From Skeletonema tropicum (Eukaryota > Bacillariophyta > Thalassiosirophyceae > Thalassiosirales > Thalassiosiraceae), in assembly GCA_037178625.1 (NCBI GenBank), contig CM074131.1, positions 868,001 through 932,000 on the forward strand: a DNA stretch of 64,000 bases, written 5' to 3'. The notes beneath the pieces are model-generated. The model saw only the letters and a list, made by a program, of their open reading frames with translations, ran no database searches and was not told the origin of the DNA. The translations under genes were made by a program, and so were the position numbers. Below are positions 11,751 to 21,256 of the stretch, piece after piece; the stretch's first letter is position 1; each line of letters opens with the position of its first letter.

Positions 11751-13323
11751 ATGTTCGCCATCGTCGCCTTTGCCGTCGCCTTCGCCGCCGTTGCCTTCGC
11801 AATGGTGTCACCAGATATGTGTTTGGATCTTCTGGTGTGGGTTTTCCATCCAAACAACATGACGTACTCATTGGATCATGCTCTTCACATGATTAATGTT
11901 GCCATCGTCACCGCGATGTGGACTATGATCCCCACCCTGATCTTAGTCGATAGAGTGCTGTCCGCCCGCACCTATCTTGGCAAGTTATTTGTCATCGCAA
12001 CGTGGGTTACATCTCTGTTTGTCATCGAAGAGATTTGTAACATCGAACTCCTCAGTCCAGAGTTGTTCGTAGCAGTGCTTGTTGTTGCCGCAATGTATCT
12101 GCTTGCCTTCCTCAGAATCCCATTGATGATAAAGTTTGTCTTCCGCTTGAGTCGCCGCATCATTGGAATTTTCCTCCGGACTTTCAGATTTCGTCACCCG
12201 CCTGATTGTCAAGTCCATCCGTTTGATCATAGCTCCGCTAGTTCTACAGATGTTGGTAAAAGACTTCCTCCAAGTCATGCCTACCAATCTTCCTATATTT
12301 GGATTGATTGCAGTTGTTGGATCTTCCTCCGCCATACTATTGTATGAGATCCTTCAGCTTGCCCTACGCGGGTTCGATGTACTCACTGATGCTATCGCAT
12401 CAAACATCGTTCCTCTCCCTCCCGCCGATACATCGGAATCTTCCGATTATATCGAACGACTCCCGCTAGTGTTACGAGTCTCTTGGCCTGATGAAGTAGT
12501 TAATCGACACATTGTGTTGATGAAGGAAGCTGGCAGACGTGCCGCTTTCAGAAGGCTTTGTGCCATGGTGGATGGAAACTACTACTTGCAATGGAGAGCC
12601 CGGCGTGCTCTAAAGGTCATCGTTCCACTCTTTAAGCGCTTCAGGAGGGACCACCCTCTACGCCTTCGAAGCTGGAGTGACTACGAAATGATGCTCAAAG
12701 AGTGCAAACTCTATGAACAAGGAATCGACATCCTCTTTCTTGAAATGAAGCTTCGGGCTGAATTTCTCCCTAACCCATCGTTGACAATCGTCCAACGCAC
12801 ATGGGAAGATGCAGTATTTGACAATGCTGACATCGTGATTCAGGAAGCAGCTGCTGAACCTATTGGTGCACGGGCACAGGAAGAAGCTGATGCTATGCCT
12901 CGAATCGAAGAGGAAGATCGAATTGAAGCACCGGTAGAAGTGCTGGCAGCGGAGGAGCCAGTAGCGTTCGAGCAGCCGGATGCTATGGAGGAGAGGGAGC
13001 TCATCGAGGAAGCAGCTGTTGAACCTATTGGTGCACGGGCACAGGAAGAAGCTGATGCTATGCCTCGAATCGAAGAGGAAGATCGAGTTGAAGCACCGGT
13101 AGAAGTACTGGCAGCGGAGGAGCCAGTAGCGTTCGAGCATCCGGATGCTATGGAAGAAATGGAGCAAGAGGAAGAAGATCTTCCTTCACCCAGTGTAAAG
13201 CGCCGTCGCAGGAGGAGCGAGGCTGCGAAACTCAATTCTCAGTTGGGTAACTACTGGGTAACCCCAAGTCGTCCTAGGAGGGGGGCACGTGTCCGTAGGC
13301 AACCGGAGAGATACAAGCCCTAG
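11751..13323 (+). CDS. Multi-pass membrane protein with duplicated acidic C-terminal repeat
   Basis: No family recognised. The N-terminal part (MFAIVAFAVAFAAVAFAM onward) contains several hydrophobic segments, including the stretches around VTAMWTMIPTLILV and ELFVAVLVVAAMYLLAFL. The frame changes once near 12170, in a TTTT run, and continues with further hydrophobic segments (FGLIAVVGSSSAILLYEI). A charged cytosolic-looking region follows, then two near-identical 55-residue acidic repeats (ARAQEEADAMPRIEEEDR), and a strongly basic tail (KRRRRRSEAAK, RPRRGARVRRQPERYKP). The acidic-then-basic layout suggests a binding or anchoring tail. It is divergent from the Gly-rich gene. A hypothetical membrane protein; the frame break may be an artefact. 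Confidence 0.6.
12845..13174 (+). repeat. Two tandem 165-bp coding repeats
   Basis: The 165-bp unit starting at 12845 is repeated from 13010 with few substitutions, keeping frame (55 codons). It encodes the acidic Glu/Ala/Pro-rich module of the membrane protein. The near identity implies a recent duplication or gene conversion. Confidence 0.85.
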
Positions 13324-13504
13324 CGAGTATTCTCTGTGGGGGTGGAGAGGTGGAGAAGAAGTTTGATATTTCGGATTGTTGGCTATGGTACGTGGTCGCT
13401 GATTCGTCAGGGCCATCACTGTATTTTGCAGCGCTGAAGATTGAGTAGGCGTGCCTTGCTGAGTTGAAGAGAGATTGGACTTCTTTTTTGGATGCGGTGT
13501 GCTT

Positions 13505-14200
13505 GTTCGGGACATATCCTGTTTGATTGTTATTTTTGCTTTGAGGCGTATTGCTTGTTCGTGGTTGTATTCCCCGAGGGCCGCCATTGTCCTTTGTTTG
13601 ATTGTCCTTTGTTTGATTCCTTCATTATCCTTCATTGAGTTCGAGTGGGCTGGTTTCGGAGCAGGGAAGGTACGTCTCGAGTTTCCAATTCTATGTGCGC
13701 TTGATTTGCTACTTTGCTTCTTCACTAACAACAACTCTCAACTTTCCTCTTCTTTGTTTCTATCTCATCCAGGTGGTTCGGGACCGTATACCATTCATAT
13801 CGTTTGATTGTTTCTTTGAGGCGTATTGCTCGTTCGTGGTTGTATTCCCCGAGGGCCGCCATTGTCCTTTGTTTGATTGTCCTTTGTTTGATTGTCCTTT
13901 GTTTGATTGTCCCTTGTTTGATTGTCCTTTGTTTGATTGTCCTTTGTTTGATTGTCCCTTGTTTGATTGTCCCTTGTTTGATTGTCCCTTGTTTGATTGT
14001 CCCTTGTTTGATTGTCCATTGTTTGATTGTCCCTTGTTTGATTGTCCTGTTTGATTCCTTCATTACCTTTCATTTGAGTTCGAGTGGGGAAGGTACGTTT
14101 AGAGTTTCCAGTTCGATTTGCGCTTGCTTTTCTGCTTTGCTTCTTCGCTAACAACAACTCTTAACTTTCCTCGTCTTTGTGTCTATCTCATCCAGGCGGG
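13505..14200 (+). repeat. Tandem duplication of an exon+intron-like unit
   Basis: Two diverged copies lie head to tail (about 13505-13775 and 13776-14200). Each contains the same sequence around TTGAGGCGTATTGCT (offset 275 bp), a TTTGATTGTCC repeat tract, and then a spliceable segment. That segment has donor GGTACGT (13670 and 14093), a CTAACAACAACT branch-like motif, a pyrimidine tract and a CATCCAG acceptor (ending 13772 and 14195). Both putative introns are 103 nt. No conserved protein is encoded, so this may be a spliced non-coding transcript, a UTR, or a decayed gene. Confidence 0.6.
13861..14048. repeat. 15-bp minisatellite, 12 full copies
   Basis: ATTGTCCYTTGTTTG is repeated twelve times without interruption from 13861 to 14040, plus a partial copy, with C/T (once A) variation at one position. 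A 15-bp period gives pentapeptide repeats in every frame, so long ORFs here are artefacts of the period. The parallel site in the preceding duplicate (about 13588-13612) has only about two copies. Confidence 0.95.
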
Positions 14201-17200
14201 TAGGGTCAGATGGGGTGCATAGATCGTGTTGTAGGCTGGGGTGATTGGTATTTTTGGGTGGCCTGCAGGTTTGGGCTGAGGTTCCTTGGTGAGTTCGCTA
14301 GTTTTATTTGCTTTCTATGATTGTTCATTAACTCTTTCTTTACTTTTGTTTTCTATCTCTATATATTCTTTAGATCTGAAGGGCGGGTCGTACGTTGTGA
14401 GCTGGCGGTGAGATAGGGTGATAGGGTTCTGGTTTTCGGATGGGTTTAAGTCGGTAAGAGTGGGCGGGATGCAGTTGTGTGCTATCATTTTTGTTTTCGT
14501 TCGTCTCCTCCGGTGGTGCCCGATCAACTCTGTCGGGGGTTCTCACACTCTAACATTGCTTCTTCCATTTTCTCTCTAATTACTTGTTCTTAGCAGCGAT
14601 GTGTCGGCGGTTGAATTGGGGGAGGTACGTTTCCTTGTATGCATGATGGTGCTTCATTCTTCGGTCCACTTTGCGATGCTTGTTTCTCTAACACCAATTC
14701 TCTCCTTCAAACCCTTTCTATCTCAACATCCACTTAGTACGAGTGGGTTCGGGCTGCGGGTTGGATTATTTGGAGGAATGATGACATCAGTAACCAGGCT
14801 GATCGGCATGTTCTTTCGCCTCATATCAGTAACCAGGCTGATCGGCACGTTCTTTCGCCTCACTCTCAATCCAGCGTCGGGCTGGTGCTCCTAGAGACGA
14901 TGGCGTCTGGAGGCAAAGGGCATCGGTTCAGAGCCACGGGCAAAGACCGGGCACAGTTCCCAGGCAGGTACCTTGGGGGTACCGCTAAACTTTAAGTCTA
15001 ACCTTTTCCCTTCGGGGATCAATGGCCCACCTCCATCATATCTGTTGGCCTTTACGTGGCGTTGGAGGATGAGTACACTTTTCTCTCTCGAGGGGAAGTG
15101 GAAACCAACAACAGACAACCAAATCAATTCAATCGCCTCCTTGAGGCAATGTTAGAGTTTCGCCTCTGACGTTTGATGTCACCGACCTTCTTCCTTGCCG
15201 TATCAAGACATCTCAAACTACTTCTTCATCAGTATACGGTACTTCAGCATTTGGAAATAGCACAAGCCTTCTTACTTCATCCATCCACGATCTACCACCC
15301 ATCCGTCCAACCATCCGTTCATCCATCCATAATTGATGAGTCAATTTAACCATCTTAATAGACTCATTTCGCCTTCAAAATCATCGTTTCTTTGTCATAG
15401 TGGAGTGGGGTAGGCTTACCAGAGTAGCCTCGGCTAAGTTGCAATCCAAGCGGCGGTGAAGGGCTAGAAGAGAGGCAGTCTTCCACCTCTTTTCATGCAA
15501 TTGTCAAGTTGGTCTCGTCTCATCCGGACAAAGCATTTAATCTCATCAATCATGATTAACATTACATCTCGGTATCCATTAGGTATGCTATCTTCTATCA
15601 TTCGTCCCATAAGCGCTGAGTTTGTATAGTATACATGCAAGCAGGCGACTCTCTCTTGCGAGAAAACGACTCTCTTACTAGCTTTTCGACCCTGTTTGTC
15701 TTTTACTTTCTTCGTCGAAAATTGGGTGCGCATGCAATGGTCACCGCGTAGACTATTGCATGATGCTGGTACGCAATCAAACATCATTTGAATTGGTGGC
15801 TGGTGTCAATGGAGAAGCCATGGCGACTTGTTTCGTGTGGCTCGAATTCAATAGAACTGAGAACTTATTTCCCCCCCTCGCAAATAATGTTGTTGAGTTG
15901 ATATCCGCGAAGGCTATGGTATGATATTTTGCGGAGTGGCGCTCCGTGAGCACTTTTCAAGCGACACTTCTTCCCTCCTTGACGGCTACCATAGCGGGTA
16001 TCTGGCGACTGACAGTTCATCCAGTTGGAAATACTTAACCTTTTCTGCAACTGCACCTTCGAATCGCAATGCTATTCATATAGAGGGGTTGGTATACCGA
16101 AGAAAGTGCACTCCAATGAAACTCTTAGCTTTTTTCTCGATACCATTTTCTTCGCTTGTATCACTACCCATTGTATCCTCATGACTAGAGACCAATATCA
16201 CGAACTATATCTCGGCAGACTGGGCGGTAGTGCATCATTATCTGCCAAATATTTTGTTGTTACACGTGACGGAGATGATGACATCAATTCTGTAAGCATA
16301 TAGTTTTGCCACAGACGAAACAGGAAGATATCGAATCAAGACATCATTACTTCTTGATTGTAGTGGAAATGAAATGGATGGACAGTAAATTCCAAGGTAA
16401 TGAATTGTTTGTTTCCAACTGATTGTAGCTGATGAAAGACTAATCAATATTCTCACGAGGAAAGGTAGTGGTCGATATGTTGTATATATGTCTGATGGGA
16501 TATCATTGAAGTTTGGTTCATCGGATCTTGAAACTCTTGTTGTGTCTGTTGTATTTCTGTTGATTCGTGCTACTGATACCCACCTCGCGAATGAAATATT
16601 GAGTTGCTACGTATTGTTGTTTCATCGCTATATGACTATACAGCTGCATTGTAATCAATTAGAAATCATTCTACTTACTTCGATTAGCCGACGGCGAAAC
16701 AAACGCAGTAAAGCTTCAGATCCACCACAGCGGCGCCATCGGAGTATTCTCCATCATCGCTCCATTAGTTGAAGATCAGCAAACTCGATGCCCGCCATGA
16801 TGACAGTACATTGCTGCGTGTGTTTTCAGTGGTTAGCGTTGTCGAATGGCGTAGCAGAGTAGTAAGCTCTTTCTGCCAGGAAATATCTGTGCGAGATCGT
16901 TTATCCACTTCACGTGGGGTTGTGACTTCCTCGACACATGCATAGAATGGAGGATTGGTCATGACAAATAGTCAAATTTAGGACAGTACTCTCCATCATC
17001 AATCTCATTGCTTTTGCCCATCGATCTAGGATCTAGAATATGAATATGAACTGAAGTTAAAGAGCCCGAACAATCGATGCGATGTTGTTCTGAGCCGTCA
17101 ATCGCCGCAGGTTAGAAGCAAAAAAACCAATTTCTACGTCTACAAAGGTCATCCCTACCAGGAACCACCCTAGCCTACCAACAACTTTAGCATCATCGTC

Positions 17201-17634
17201 ATCGGCTTGTGGCAGCTTGTGCTTGTGGCTTAGACTCTCCTCAGGGATGAATATTTTGGCTAGCCTGAGATTCTGAGAGATTAAAAAGTGTCAGCTATTA
17301 CTATTATACCTCTACTAATCAAAGAGAGGAGTATGAATTTTGGCTTAGGCTGGCTGGGATTTTACATTTGGGGGATATATACTTGAGGGAGAGTGCGATG
17401 ATGCAATAGAGGCAGAATAGAGGCAGAATAGAGGCTCACATTCTCATGCTCATGATGACAACAACAACAATAGATTGGTGGATACGCTGCCTTTATCAAC
17501 CAATGTTTCATAATTATAATTGTGACGTGGCAACCTTGAAATCTGTTTCGAAGCTTGCATGTTCATGTGCATAAAAACTTGGACTTAAAACCTTAAATTC
17601 TTGCGATGCGGATGCACTCCAGTAGATTCTGCTC
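14201..17634. other. Gene-poor region, possible spliced transcript and weak ORFs
   Basis: 14.2-14.9 kb holds further intron-like segments: GTGAGT at about 14289 with TTTAG at 14373, and GGTACGTTTCC near 14626 with CACTTAG near 14740. With the preceding duplicated unit, these suggest one multi-intron transcript without a long ORF. A 107-residue minus ORF at 15464-15787 (basic, with GYRDVMLIMIDEIKCF) has no recognised family and may be chance. From 15.8 to 17.6 kb I see no gene, RNA or repeat I can support. Confidence 0.35.
14786..14863. repeat. Two tandem 39-bp repeats
   Basis: ATCAGTAACCAGGCTGATCG begins at 14786 and again at 14825. The two 39-bp copies differ by very few bases (for example GGCATG versus GGCACG). 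Confidence 0.85.
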
Positions 17635-18390
17635 TTACAAAGCCACTGCAACCATAGCAGGTCGGATGCACTTCTCTCCAAAAGCCCAACCAGGAGCAAA
17701 CTCTTGACAAACAATTCCTTCTTCATGCTCATCACTAGGCATTTGCATCATGGCCTGATGCATCTCATAATCAAACTCTACCCCTACAGTCTCAACCTTT
17801 GTCACATTCAAATCTTTCAAAGCATCAATTATCAAATCATACGTGTGTTTGTACGCATCTACAATTTCAACTTCTTCATTGGTTGCAGCCTCAACAGCTT
17901 GGAAGGCACGATCATAATTATCCAAAACATTCAAAATCGACGTGGCCACCTCCACTGTGGCAGTTTCCTTCCCCTGTGATCCCTGCTTGGCCAATCGCTC
18001 CTGCATCGCCTGTGATTCTTTGTTGATCATATCGAATTTGGGACCCCATTCTTCCTTGCCGGCAAGGTAGACGGCGTTGGCTTCCTCTATTTCTTTTTCC
18101 AGGGCGGCAATGTCAGATTCGAGGACTTCAACTTTGCGTTTCAAGAATGCGGGTGAGCTAAGAATATCAGTTGTGTCGGCAGCAGCAGCAGTGGTATCTC
18201 CTCCTTCATCGGCAGCTGCTTCATCTGAGGATGCTCCTTCCTCTGCGTAGAGTGGTGATGAGTGACGCATCGGCTGTGGAAGTGATTGGCCGGAAATTGT
18301 TATGGAAGCGAGAGGCGCATTATTCGAGGACGGGGCAAACGCATCAATAGATGCTGCTAGGAAAGAGCATAGAGCTATTTGGCGGATCAT
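17635..18390 (-). CDS. GrpE-type nucleotide exchange factor, plastid-targeted
   Basis: A protein of 251 residues from the ATG at 18390 (MIRQIALCSFLAASIDAFAP). I chose this start because it gives a signal peptide with an Ala-Phe-Ala-Pro junction, the classic diatom plastid motif. The longer open frame upstream to 18573 adds no signal. After an acidic linker there is a long coiled coil (KRKVEVLESDIAALEKEIEE), then the GrpE core (SILNVLDNYDRAFQ, VETVGVEFDYEMHQAMMQMP) and the beta domain ending CIRPAMVAVAL. GrpE releases ADP from Hsp70/DnaK and restarts the folding cycle; here it would serve stromal Hsp70. Single exon, frame intact. Confidence 0.9.
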   Translation of the reverse strand: MIRQIALCSFLAASIDAFAPSSNNAPLASITISGQSLPQPMRHSSPLYAEEGASSDEAAADEGGDTTAAAADTTDILSSPAFLKRKVEVLESDIAALEKEIEEANAVYLAGKEEWGPKFDMINKESQAMQERLAKQGSQGKETATVEVATSILNVLDNYDRAFQAVEAATNEEVEIVDAYKHTYDLIIDALKDLNVTKVETVGVEFDYEMHQAMMQMPSDEHEEGIVCQEFAPGWAFGEKCIRPAMVAVAL

Positions 18391-18895
18391 GATTAAGGAT
18401 GGGTGGGTGGGTGATATGATGTATTGGTGGTAGGGTTTAATTGTTTGAGGAAGAGGAAGATCCGCATAAAGGTGATTGATTTTGCTTGATCGAAAATCGA
18501 AGAGGATGATGGCGAAGCTTCCACGTGTTGAATTTGAGAACATTCTAAGTAAAACTAATGTTACTGTTGCCATTTGTTGGGTTAGTTGTTGATGTTTTCG
18601 TTCCCACCCGTTCGGTCAAAGCATTATATGGAGTAGATTACATAATGCACTGCCTGAGTGTCTATAAGTAATACGCCGTGATTGTATTCACATACTCTTA
18701 CTTGTCAACTAGAAATAGCGAGTTGGATTTCATATAACGTGCGTGGGTTATGTTGATTCTCTACTTCAGACATTCATACACCTAAACCTAAAATCTTTAG
18801 CATTATAACCTACCCCTAAGTCGATATTGAGTATACTGCATATGCTACATTTTGTCATCAATTGTACAAACACATTTAAACCATCACCCTTCGGC
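18391..18895. other. Intergenic region
   Basis: 505 bases between GrpE and the next minus-strand gene; they contain the GrpE promoter and the 3' UTR of the neighbour. The minus open frame 18391-18573 is continuous with GrpE but is likely 5' UTR. Nothing else is visible. Confidence 0.4.
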
Positions 18896-20611
18896 TCAGT
18901 GACCGAGAAATTTCGCCTTTCTTCTTGTCTTCGACTGGTCTTCATGAGAGTCTGTGCTATTTCCCTTCCTTTGACTGACTTCAGCTTGACTCTTCATCGA
19001 GTTCAAATTGAAAACACCGGCAATTTCATGAAATGCATCGCTTATATCATCCACGATACCTCCTATACCACAAGGATCACATGAGAAAGTTTGTTTCCGA
19101 ATAAGGGAATCCATGCTTTCAAAACTTGAGTCACTGTCGCTCTCATCGTCATCGGAAAGGCTTCCCCCGTAAAAACCATACGATAAATTGCGTTTGTCGA
19201 GTTTGTTGATGCATGCAAGTCCCGTCACAGATGCCTCCTGATCTTCTTTGGACTGTTCTGTCACACTTGGCTGCGACTCAATCTCTGTCTTGCACTCAGT
19301 TTCGTGAGCCGTGCTAAAAGATCTCGCTACCGAAACAACTTCATGGTGTACGGCATCTTCAGAGCCTGAAGAAAAGAAAGAATTATAACTGACAACATTC
19401 TCCTTGAAAATACCCTCTGCAGCATCATCATCATCATATCCGCAAAAAGATTCGACTTCAATTTCCTCCTTTGTTTCCCGTGATGCATTCGTAGATGAAT
19501 TCGTAGAATTGGCAACAACTCCATCTGTAGTAGTGTCGTCATCAACATCATCAGCTGCACGAAAAGATAGACGTTCAAGTTCAATTTTCTCCTTTACTGT
19601 TTCCCATGATGCATTCGTAGAAACAATCGTAGAATTGGCAACAACTCCATAAGAAGTAGTATCGTCATCAGTAGTTAAACCAGAAGTAAGCGCCGTAGAT
19701 GCACTTCTGTCATCATTCTTCATGGCGATAAACTTATCCAAGAGTTGTTTTGACTTTTCTTTTTGTAGAGTGAAGTGAGGTGTTATGATGGGAGGATCGA
19801 CAAGAGATGCAGTTCTTCGGCCTGCTGACGAATTTGTGACAAGTGGTGTTGCAGTTTCATACGAGAATGCTTTGAGCTGTCTCGAAGAAGCGTTAGTTTC
19901 TGGCGTTGTGAGATATGTTTCTTTTGCATTGATCCCACTTTTGGTATTTTTTCCTCTGGAAAGTTGGTTGATATTCGAGTCAGGGTCCTTGTCATCGATC
20001 TTCTTTCCATTGTCCCAAAAGCGTTTGGACTTTACACTGATGCCTGAAGAGTATTTGGTCAATGAATGGATACCTAGAGAGCGCTTGGACTTTACACTAA
20101 TAGCCGAGACACTTTCCAATTCCTCGCCTCGTCCACCTGAAGGATCAGCTGCACTTTCTTCATCATCAGCGATCTTCTTCTTTCTACCGTCCCAAAAGCG
20201 TTTGGACTTTACACTGATGCCTGAAGAGTATTTGGTCAACGAATGGATACCTAAAGAGCGCTTGGACTTTACACTAATAGCCGAGACACTTTCCAATTCA
20301 ACGCCTTGTCCACCTGAAGGATCAACTGCACTTTCTTCATCATCAGCGACAGGTCTACACTTGTGAATGCCAAAGCCTCCATCTTCTTCTAGCACCGAGT
20401 TGTACTCTTCAAGTTCGGCAGCATCGCGTGCTGCCTTAGCTTGCAAACGAGCAGCGACAGCGTCATACTGCGTATAGTCATAATTGGTCATTATGCTTTT
20501 CTGAGTACTGTGATTGGTAAATTCTGTCAATGATGATGCAGATAAGGATAGCTCAGGCCTTATGGCAATAGGTGGACTGATTTCGCCATTGGGGTTGACA
20601 ATCTCTATCAT
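18896..20611 (-). CDS. Hypothetical Ser/Asp-rich protein with tandem repeats
   Basis: An intact 571-residue frame; an internal Met (MTNYDYTQYDAVAARLQAKA, about residue 41) is an equally good start. There is no signal peptide or membrane segment. Residues of about 85-205 are two copies of a 59-residue unit containing ELESVSAISVKSKRSLGIHS and SSGISVKSKRFWD. A second, looser duplication carries TTxxGVVANST and ETKEEIEVESF. The rest is acidic and Ser-rich with a basic C-terminus (KTRRKAKFLGH). No known domain. The basic SVKSKR units within acidic surroundings could be binding or phosphorylation modules, but that is a guess. Confidence 0.7.
   Translation of the reverse strand: MIEIVNPNGEISPPIAIRPELSLSASSLTEFTNHSTQKSIMTNYDYTQYDAVAARLQAKAARDAAELEEYNSVLEEDGGFGIHKCRPVADDEESAVDPSGGQGVELESVSAISVKSKRSLGIHSLTKYSSGISVKSKRFWDGRKKKIADDEESAADPSGGRGEELESVSAISVKSKRSLGIHSLTKYSSGISVKSKRFWDNGKKIDDKDPDSNINQLSRGKNTKSGINAKETYLTTPETNASSRQLKAFSYETATPLVTNSSAGRRTASLVDPPIITPHFTLQKEKSKQLLDKFIAMKNDDRSASTALTSGLTTDDDTTSYGVVANSTIVSTNASWETVKEKIELERLSFRAADDVDDDTTTDGVVANSTNSSTNASRETKEEIEVESFCGYDDDDAAEGIFKENVVSYNSFFSSGSEDAVHHEVVSVARSFSTAHETECKTEIESQPSVTEQSKEDQEASVTGLACINKLDKRNLSYGFYGGSLSDDDESDSDSSFESMDSLIRKQTFSCDPCGIGGIVDDISDAFHEIAGVFNLNSMKSQAEVSQRKGNSTDSHEDQSKTRRKAKFLGH
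20014..20355 (-). repeat. Two tandem 177-bp coding repeats
   Basis: CCCAAAAGCGTTTGGACTTT occurs at 20014 and again at 20191. The surrounding 177-bp unit (59 codons) is almost identical in the two copies, giving the duplicated ISVKSKR module of the host protein. Confidence 0.85.
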
Positions 20612-21256
20612 CCTTGCTGATCCATCACTCGGGCATATTCATCAGGTGATGCGTTTCAGCTTATTGAAATAAGTAGGAGTAGAAGAGAAACCATTGTAAA
20701 GGTGGTGAAAGAGAAGGAGGCGAAATCTGAAGGGAATTGAATGCGTCACTAAGTTGACTGAAAAGAAGAACAGGGGCTCTTCAATTCATTGGTAATTCTT
20801 ATACTTAGGGCCGTAAGGGCCTTAATGAGGAAGACGTAGATGCACAGAAAGGCTTCTCTACATCCTTACCAGACGATGGATATACATAGTGCTCCACAAA
20901 TTTGTTGAGCGTTCGGCATGTCTATCATGTCGCGTCGGCAGCCGCCTGCAGCCGCGGCATGTCGAATCGGCATCAAAGCAGAATGCAAAACTTCGTGCCG
21001 ACGCCAGATTCCAGAGGATCGCCATTTTATCGCTTTGATGGGATGTTTCCTTGAACTCAAAGAAAGCTCGAAGCTGCTCGAAGCCGAGAAGCCGAACGCC
21101 GTCAAACGCCGAAGCCAAACTGTCAATAGCAATGCATCGAGCAAGATCGAACAGCCCAAAGCTCCCGCTAGATACAGTGCTCTTGATTCTTATGTTAGTG
21201 TTAGCTCTAAGTTGATAAACGTTGGGCTCGAAGAGGCTCTCTGTCATTGAAGAAAA
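20612..21256. other. Intergenic region upstream of Ku70
   Basis: Contains the divergent promoters of the repeat protein and Ku70. Overlapping ORFs on both strands at about 20860-21250 (110 residues plus, 129 residues minus) resemble nothing known. The plus one stops 7 bases before the Ku70 ATG. I do not call either a gene. Confidence 0.4.

Noticed and set aside
13861..14048. CRISPR-like array
   Set aside because: The 15-bp units are contiguous with no spacers, and the genome is eukaryotic.
13635..14157. Pentapeptide-repeat proteins in several frames on both strands
   Set aside because: A 15-bp minisatellite keeps every frame open; there is no start context, flanking domain or homology.
20858..21250. 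Overlapping ORFs on both strands upstream of Ku70
   Set aside because: No recognisable domain, both strands are open, and they lie in a promoter-sized gap.
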